Part shown: piece by piece, positions 60,370-64,000 of the stretch
How the letters are laid out: each line of letters opens with the position of its first letter
How positions within the stretch are numbered: position 1 is the first letter of the stretch
NCBI RefSeq assembly: GCF_002646595.1
Contig: NZ_PDUD01000017.1
Span: 124,001 to 188,000, forward strand
Length of the DNA: 64,000 nucleotides
Source of the DNA: Flavilitoribacter nigricans DSM 23189 = NBRC 102662
Lineage (GTDB): Bacteria; Bacteroidota; Bacteroidia; Chitinophagales; Saprospiraceae
Direction: 5' to 3'
Made by a program: the position numbers and the translations under genes
Notes under the pieces: generated by a model
Database searches by the model: none
Told to the model about the DNA's origin: nothing
The model's input: only the letters and a program-made list of their open reading frames with translations

Positions 60370-63153
60370 ATGTACAGAGACTTAACCGGCCTTGCGATTT
60401 GTATGCTTCTTTTTTCTGCCAAACTGGTGTTTGCGCAGGAGGTACCCCGCGTTATTTCCTACGATAAAGAAGAATACAAAGCCTACAACCAGAACTGGGG
60501 CATCACCCAGACCCCGGAAGGCCTGATGTATTTTGCCAATTCGGCCGGTCTACTGGAATACGACGGGCAGTATTGGCGCACCTATCCACTACCCGACAAA
60601 CAGATCCTGCGTTCGGTGGCCTCGGACGGTAAGGGCAAGATCTTCAGCGGCGGCTACGGCGAATTTGGGTACTGGGAAGCCGACGAGAACGGCTCTCTGC
60701 AATACTATTCCCTGCAGGAAGAACTGGAACATCCCCAATCCGCATCCGAAGAGATCTGGAATATTGTAGTGGACAGTCAGCTGGTCCTTTTTCATTCCTT
60801 TTCCGAAGTATATGCCTACGATTACGAGCAAGTCTACCGGATCGACGATCCGGGACTGCTGCTGTTCGTTAAAAAGATCCGGGATCATTGGATCTTCCCG
60901 CTGATCCAGGATGAACTGCGAACCTGGACGCCGGAGCAGGGCTTTCAGATCCTCTCTACCGGGGCTTCACTTTCGTCTCTGCGGGTTAAAGGTCTGGTCA
61001 CCAAACCGGAAGGCGGCTTCTGGGTCGGCACGGAAAGGGCCGGCATTTTCTACTTTGACGAAGATAATGAATTCAACTCCTGGCCGACGGAAGTGGATCA
61101 GGAACTGAGGGATTTTCAGATCAACCGTATGGAATTGCTCCGGTCCGGTCATCTGGCCATCGGCACCATCCTGAACGGCCTCTACGTGCTGGATCAACGG
61201 GGGCGGCTGATCTACCACATCAATAAGGAAAGCGGTTTACAGAACAATACCGTGCTGGGGCTGTGGGAAGACCACAACGGCAACCTCTGGCTGGCGCTCG
61301 ACAAAGGGATCGACCTGGTGATGCTCAGTCAGGCGCTGAATTTTTATCCCGACGTGACCGGCAAGCTGGGCACGGTTTACACCGCACTGGTCTACGAGGG
61401 ACTGCTCTACGTGGGGACCAACCACGGTCTGTACGTGCGCCGGTTCGATGCCGATGAAGAGTTTCAGCTCGTGGAAGGCACGCAACTGCAGGTCTGGGAT
61501 CTGTTTGTAAAAGACGGCCAGTTGCTGTGCGGGCACAACAACGGTACCTTCCAGATCGAAGGCCGACAGGCACGTCGGATCTCCCCCATCAGCGGCGGCT
61601 GGCACTTTGAAGCTTTCCCCGGACGTGACGACCTTTTGCTGCAAAGTACCTATACCGGTTTGGTCATTTTGGGCAAAGATGAGCGGGGCTGGGCTTTCCG
61701 GCGGCGGATCAACGGGCTGCAACTCCCCATCAAAAAATTCTACTTCGACGAGTCAGGCTACATCTGGGCGCTCCACAGTACCCAGGGGCTCTGGCGGGTA
61801 CGGCTCAACGAAACGCTGGATTCCATCAATTATACCGAGACCATTGATGAAAGCTACGGTTTGCCGACTACTTTCGGCCTTGATCTGGTAGAGATCGATG
61901 AGCAACTGATCATCCGGGCGGATACTTCGCTGTTTCGCTGGGATCCGGCGACCGAAGCGCTACAACCCCTCGATCGTTTCAACGGCGTGCGCCTGCCCCG
62001 GCAGCGGATCAGCCTGTTGCCGGGCAACGGGCGGGAATGGTTCATTGCTACGGCCGATCGGCTGCTCTGGTACCGGGACAGTAGTCTGCTGAGTGAATTT
62101 TCCATCAAACTCGTGCCTAACTTTGAAGAGATCATTGCCATTGATTCGGCGAACTATCTCTTTTGCATGGACAACGGTTTTGCTCTGCTGGATACAACGG
62201 TAGTAGGTGCTCGTTCCCGCCAATTGTCCGAGCCCATCATCAGCCGGATCGAAGTACTGCGGCCGCAACAGCGGCAGCTCGTTCCCTTCCGCAGCGTTTA
62301 CCGGAACGGGGAGCGAATGTTGGAGTTCAGCCCGCAGGAACGGCAGATCCGCTTTTATTTTGCCCTGCCTTTCCACGGCGAACAGATCCAGTACCGGTAC
62401 CGCATTCTGAACTACGACGATGAGTGGTCGGAATGGTCCCAACTGGCGCTGATCGAAATTGCCAAGCTCCGGGCCGGCGATTACACCTTTGAACTGCAGG
62501 CCGATCAGGGCACCGGCATTACCCAGCAGGCTTTCCGGGTATTGCCCCACTGGTACGAAACAACCTTTGCCAAAACCGTCTATTTCCTGCTCGCTCTGCT
62601 GGGCGCCTTCCTGCTCTGGAACTGGCACCAGGTGCGATTGCGCAAGCAACTGCAGGCATTGGAAGATAAAAAGGAAAAGCAATTACAGGAAGAACGGATC
62701 AAGGCCAGAAACGAAACCCTGCAGCAGGATGTACTGCGAAAAAGCCAGGAACTGGCCAATTCGACCTTCAACCTCGTCCGAAAAAATGAGATCCTGATCC
62801 AGCTGAAAGAAGCGCTGGCGACCGGCCAAAGGAAGGAAAGCCCAAAAAGCAATAAACAACTGATCCGTCTGATCGACCGCCATCTTACGGACGAGGAAGA
62901 CTGGAAGATCTTCGAAACGAATTTCAACCAGGTACACGAAGTATTCTTCAAAAAACTCAAATCCGAATACCCGGATCTTACGCCGGGAGATCTGCGCCTG
63001 GCGGCTTACCTGAAAATGAATCTATCGTCCAAAGAGATCGCTCCCCTACTCAATATCTCCCTGCGCGGGGTGGAGAACAAACGCTACCGCCTGCGCCGTA
63101 AAATGGAGTTGGATACGGACACGAATCTGGCGGATTTTCTGATGCAGTACTGA
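60370..63153 (+). CDS. Propeller-type sensor with LuxR-like DNA-binding domain
   Basis: 927 residues with signal peptide (LLFSAKLVFAQ). Residues ~25-630 form a periplasmic beta-propeller (Reg_prop-type repeats such as WGITQTPEGLMYFANSAGLLEYDGQYW, LGLWEDHNGNLWLALDKGIDLVM). Residues ~640-730 are a Y_Y_Y-type immunoglobulin domain (RQIRFYFALPFHGEQIQYRYRIL). One transmembrane helix lies at ~734-755. A cytoplasmic coiled coil follows, then a LuxR-like HTH (LTPGDLRLAAYLKMNLSSKEIAPLLNISLRGVENKRYRLRRKM). There is no kinase: it joins sensing to DNA binding in one chain. It lies next to a glucoamylase-family gene, so polysaccharide sensing is plausible. Confidence 0.88.
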   Translation: MYRDLTGLAICMLLFSAKLVFAQEVPRVISYDKEEYKAYNQNWGITQTPEGLMYFANSAGLLEYDGQYWRTYPLPDKQILRSVASDGKGKIFSGGYGEFGYWEADENGSLQYYSLQEELEHPQSASEEIWNIVVDSQLVLFHSFSEVYAYDYEQVYRIDDPGLLLFVKKIRDHWIFPLIQDELRTWTPEQGFQILSTGASLSSLRVKGLVTKPEGGFWVGTERAGIFYFDEDNEFNSWPTEVDQELRDFQINRMELLRSGHLAIGTILNGLYVLDQRGRLIYHINKESGLQNNTVLGLWEDHNGNLWLALDKGIDLVMLSQALNFYPDVTGKLGTVYTALVYEGLLYVGTNHGLYVRRFDADEEFQLVEGTQLQVWDLFVKDGQLLCGHNNGTFQIEGRQARRISPISGGWHFEAFPGRDDLLLQSTYTGLVILGKDERGWAFRRRINGLQLPIKKFYFDESGYIWALHSTQGLWRVRLNETLDSINYTETIDESYGLPTTFGLDLVEIDEQLIIRADTSLFRWDPATEALQPLDRFNGVRLPRQRISLLPGNGREWFIATADRLLWYRDSSLLSEFSIKLVPNFEEIIAIDSANYLFCMDNGFALLDTTVVGARSRQLSEPIISRIEVLRPQQRQLVPFRSVYRNGERMLEFSPQERQIRFYFALPFHGEQIQYRYRILNYDDEWSEWSQLALIEIAKLRAGDYTFELQADQGTGITQQAFRVLPHWYETTFAKTVYFLLALLGAFLLWNWHQVRLRKQLQALEDKKEKQLQEERIKARNETLQQDVLRKSQELANSTFNLVRKNEILIQLKEALATGQRKESPKSNKQLIRLIDRHLTDEEDWKIFETNFNQVHEVFFKKLKSEYPDLTPGDLRLAAYLKMNLSSKEIAPLLNISLRGVENKRYRLRRKMELDTDTNLADFLMQY

Positions 63154-63222
63154 TCGGAAATACCGTGGTGATCCGGTTTAAGTCTGGCCTGGATCACCAC
63201 AGTATCACTTCCAATCGATGTT

Positions 63223-64000
63223 TTAATTACTGGACACCGGTCCGGTTGTAAAACCCAACCGATCCAGGCCCGCCTGCACTTCCGGACAGGACATGAACAG
63301 ATCCCACAGCATACCGGAGCGATGATTCTCGATCATTCCGATAATGGGTCCCTGGTCAATCGCCAGATAGCGGGGGGCCACCCAGCCGTCATCCGGACGG
63401 AAAGCATCGTAAAAACCGGCCGGACCGAGCAGAATATCTCCGTAATCCCGGTAAAATCCTCGGATCGCGGCCAGCGTCTGTTCGGGCGTATAAGGCATGG
63501 AACTCAGCGCGGCCGTCGGGGAGATCACCCCATTGTCTTCGTCGGGCCGGTGGGAAGCATAGCCGATCTCCCCGTTTTTTGGCGAATAGCTGGACGTCAG
63601 CCCCCAGCAATCCGGACCGTAACCCTTGAAATTATTGGGGTTGTCTACGCAGTGCTTGTAGTGGATCAGCGCGTGGTTCTGGTTGAGCTCCCAGTAGTTG
63701 CCGTACTGATCTTCCAGATTGCGCGGATCGAGCCCCAGGTGCGAATAATGCGCCCAGAACAGAGGACCTACCGGAGAATCGCCGCTAGGATAGTGATCCA
63801 GCACTCTTTTGTAACCCAAATAAGCATCATCGGCTTTGATATCTCCGTTTCTGGCCCAGCACTCGTGGTATACGGCCGGATCCGTCGGATGGGTTGGCGA
63901 TGAGGCCGCCATCACGTGGGTGATCAGGGTTTCGTTGTACCCCTGCAGCGCAAAGTTCATTTCAAAATTATACTCCGGAGACCAGTGCCAATAGAGGTTA
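63223..64000 (-). CDS. Glucoamylase-family (PF10091/GH144-like) protein, N-terminus outside window
   Basis: At least 259 residues; the frame stays open to the window edge, so the first part is missing. An ATG at 63960 is internal: the residues before it (LYWHWSPEYNFEM) are conserved family sequence. Other signatures are ALQGYNETLITHVMAASSPTHP, GPLFWAHYSHLGLDPR, NHALIHYKHC, CWGLTSS, ENGVISPTAALSSMPYTP-like DNGVISPTAAL, and DQGPIIGMIENHRSGMLW. Relatives include endo-beta-1,2-glucanases. It is likely exported. Convergent with the hybrid regulator. Confidence 0.85.
   Translation of the reverse strand, partial: NLYWHWSPEYNFEMNFALQGYNETLITHVMAASSPTHPTDPAVYHECWARNGDIKADDAYLGYKRVLDHYPSGDSPVGPLFWAHYSHLGLDPRNLEDQYGNYWELNQNHALIHYKHCVDNPNNFKGYGPDCWGLTSSYSPKNGEIGYASHRPDEDNGVISPTAALSSMPYTPEQTLAAIRGFYRDYGDILLGPAGFYDAFRPDDGWVAPRYLAIDQGPIIGMIENHRSGMLWDLFMSCPEVQAGLDRLGFTTGPVSSN

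Noticed and set aside
63223-63960. Complete 245-residue gene starting at 63960
   Set aside because: The frame continues to the window edge with conserved family sequence (LYWHWSPEYNFE), so the ATG is internal.

Overview
The window looks like chromosomal DNA of a Bacteroidota bacterium, most likely of the Saprospiria/Lewinella type (inference). The signs are type IX secretion (T9SS) C-terminal domains on secreted proteins, perfect TAnnTTTG promoter -7 boxes, LVIVD-repeat and propeller lipoproteins, DUF4369/TlpA thioredoxins, ECF sigma factors paired with membrane partners, and weak Shine-Dalgarno signals. There is no prophage, plasmid origin, rRNA or CRISPR array.

Layout. 1-15.5 kb: mostly envelope genes. 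These are a DUF3857/transglutaminase protein (cut by the window edge), small lipoproteins, three T9SS cargo proteins (cadherin-like, S74 chaperone, Kelch), a TlpA-like thioredoxin, an OmpA lipoprotein, a propeller lipoprotein and a TauE/SafE exporter. 15.7-16 kb: tRNA-Lys(TTT) followed by two decayed tRNA-like copies. 16-21 kb: a HAD phosphatase, dinB, a reprolysin-like protein that has lost its zinc motif, and a STAS protein. 21.5-26.4 kb: housekeeping genes clpC, infC-rpmI-rplT and a cytochrome oxidase subunit III. 26.5-32.1 kb: a TlpA lipoprotein, a glycosyltransferase, ribBA (RibA half degenerate), an amino-acid permease and a DUF6122-like membrane protein. 32.4-34.6 kb: a sulfide:quinone-reductase-like gene with TusE and DsrE2 homologues, a likely sulfur-handling operon. 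34.8-39.6 kb: a GH13 amylase lipoprotein, fhs, rimM and a lipoprotein. 39.8-45.6 kb: an ECF sigma factor with an unusual inner-membrane/beta-barrel partner, a barrel protein and tandem LVIVD lipoproteins. 45.8-52.5 kb: a carbohydrate region with a GH30 hydrolase, a Tat-exported Gfo/Idh/MocA protein and a three-gene operon (Nramp-like transporter without metal ligands, SDR, DapA-like aldolase). 52.7-56.6 kb: an AraC-type membrane regulator, an NTF2-PQQ dehydrogenase fusion and a GNAT protein. 56.7-59.9 kb: ECF sigma / HEAT anti-sigma / two DUF4097 proteins in one operon. 60.4-64 kb: a propeller-LuxR hybrid regulator and a glucoamylase-family gene cut by the right edge.

The most unusual material lies between genes. 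Two families of small non-autonomous transposon-like elements are present. One copy of element B is nested inside element A, and both carry readable target-site duplications. There are also palindromic arrays with strict 8-bp or 6-bp periods, a C-rich 8-bp array, three direct repeats phased at exactly 21 bp, and a three-way-junction inverted repeat upstream of clpC. The best candidates for a little-described protein system are the Nramp-like/SDR/DapA-like operon and the two sigma-factor/envelope operons.
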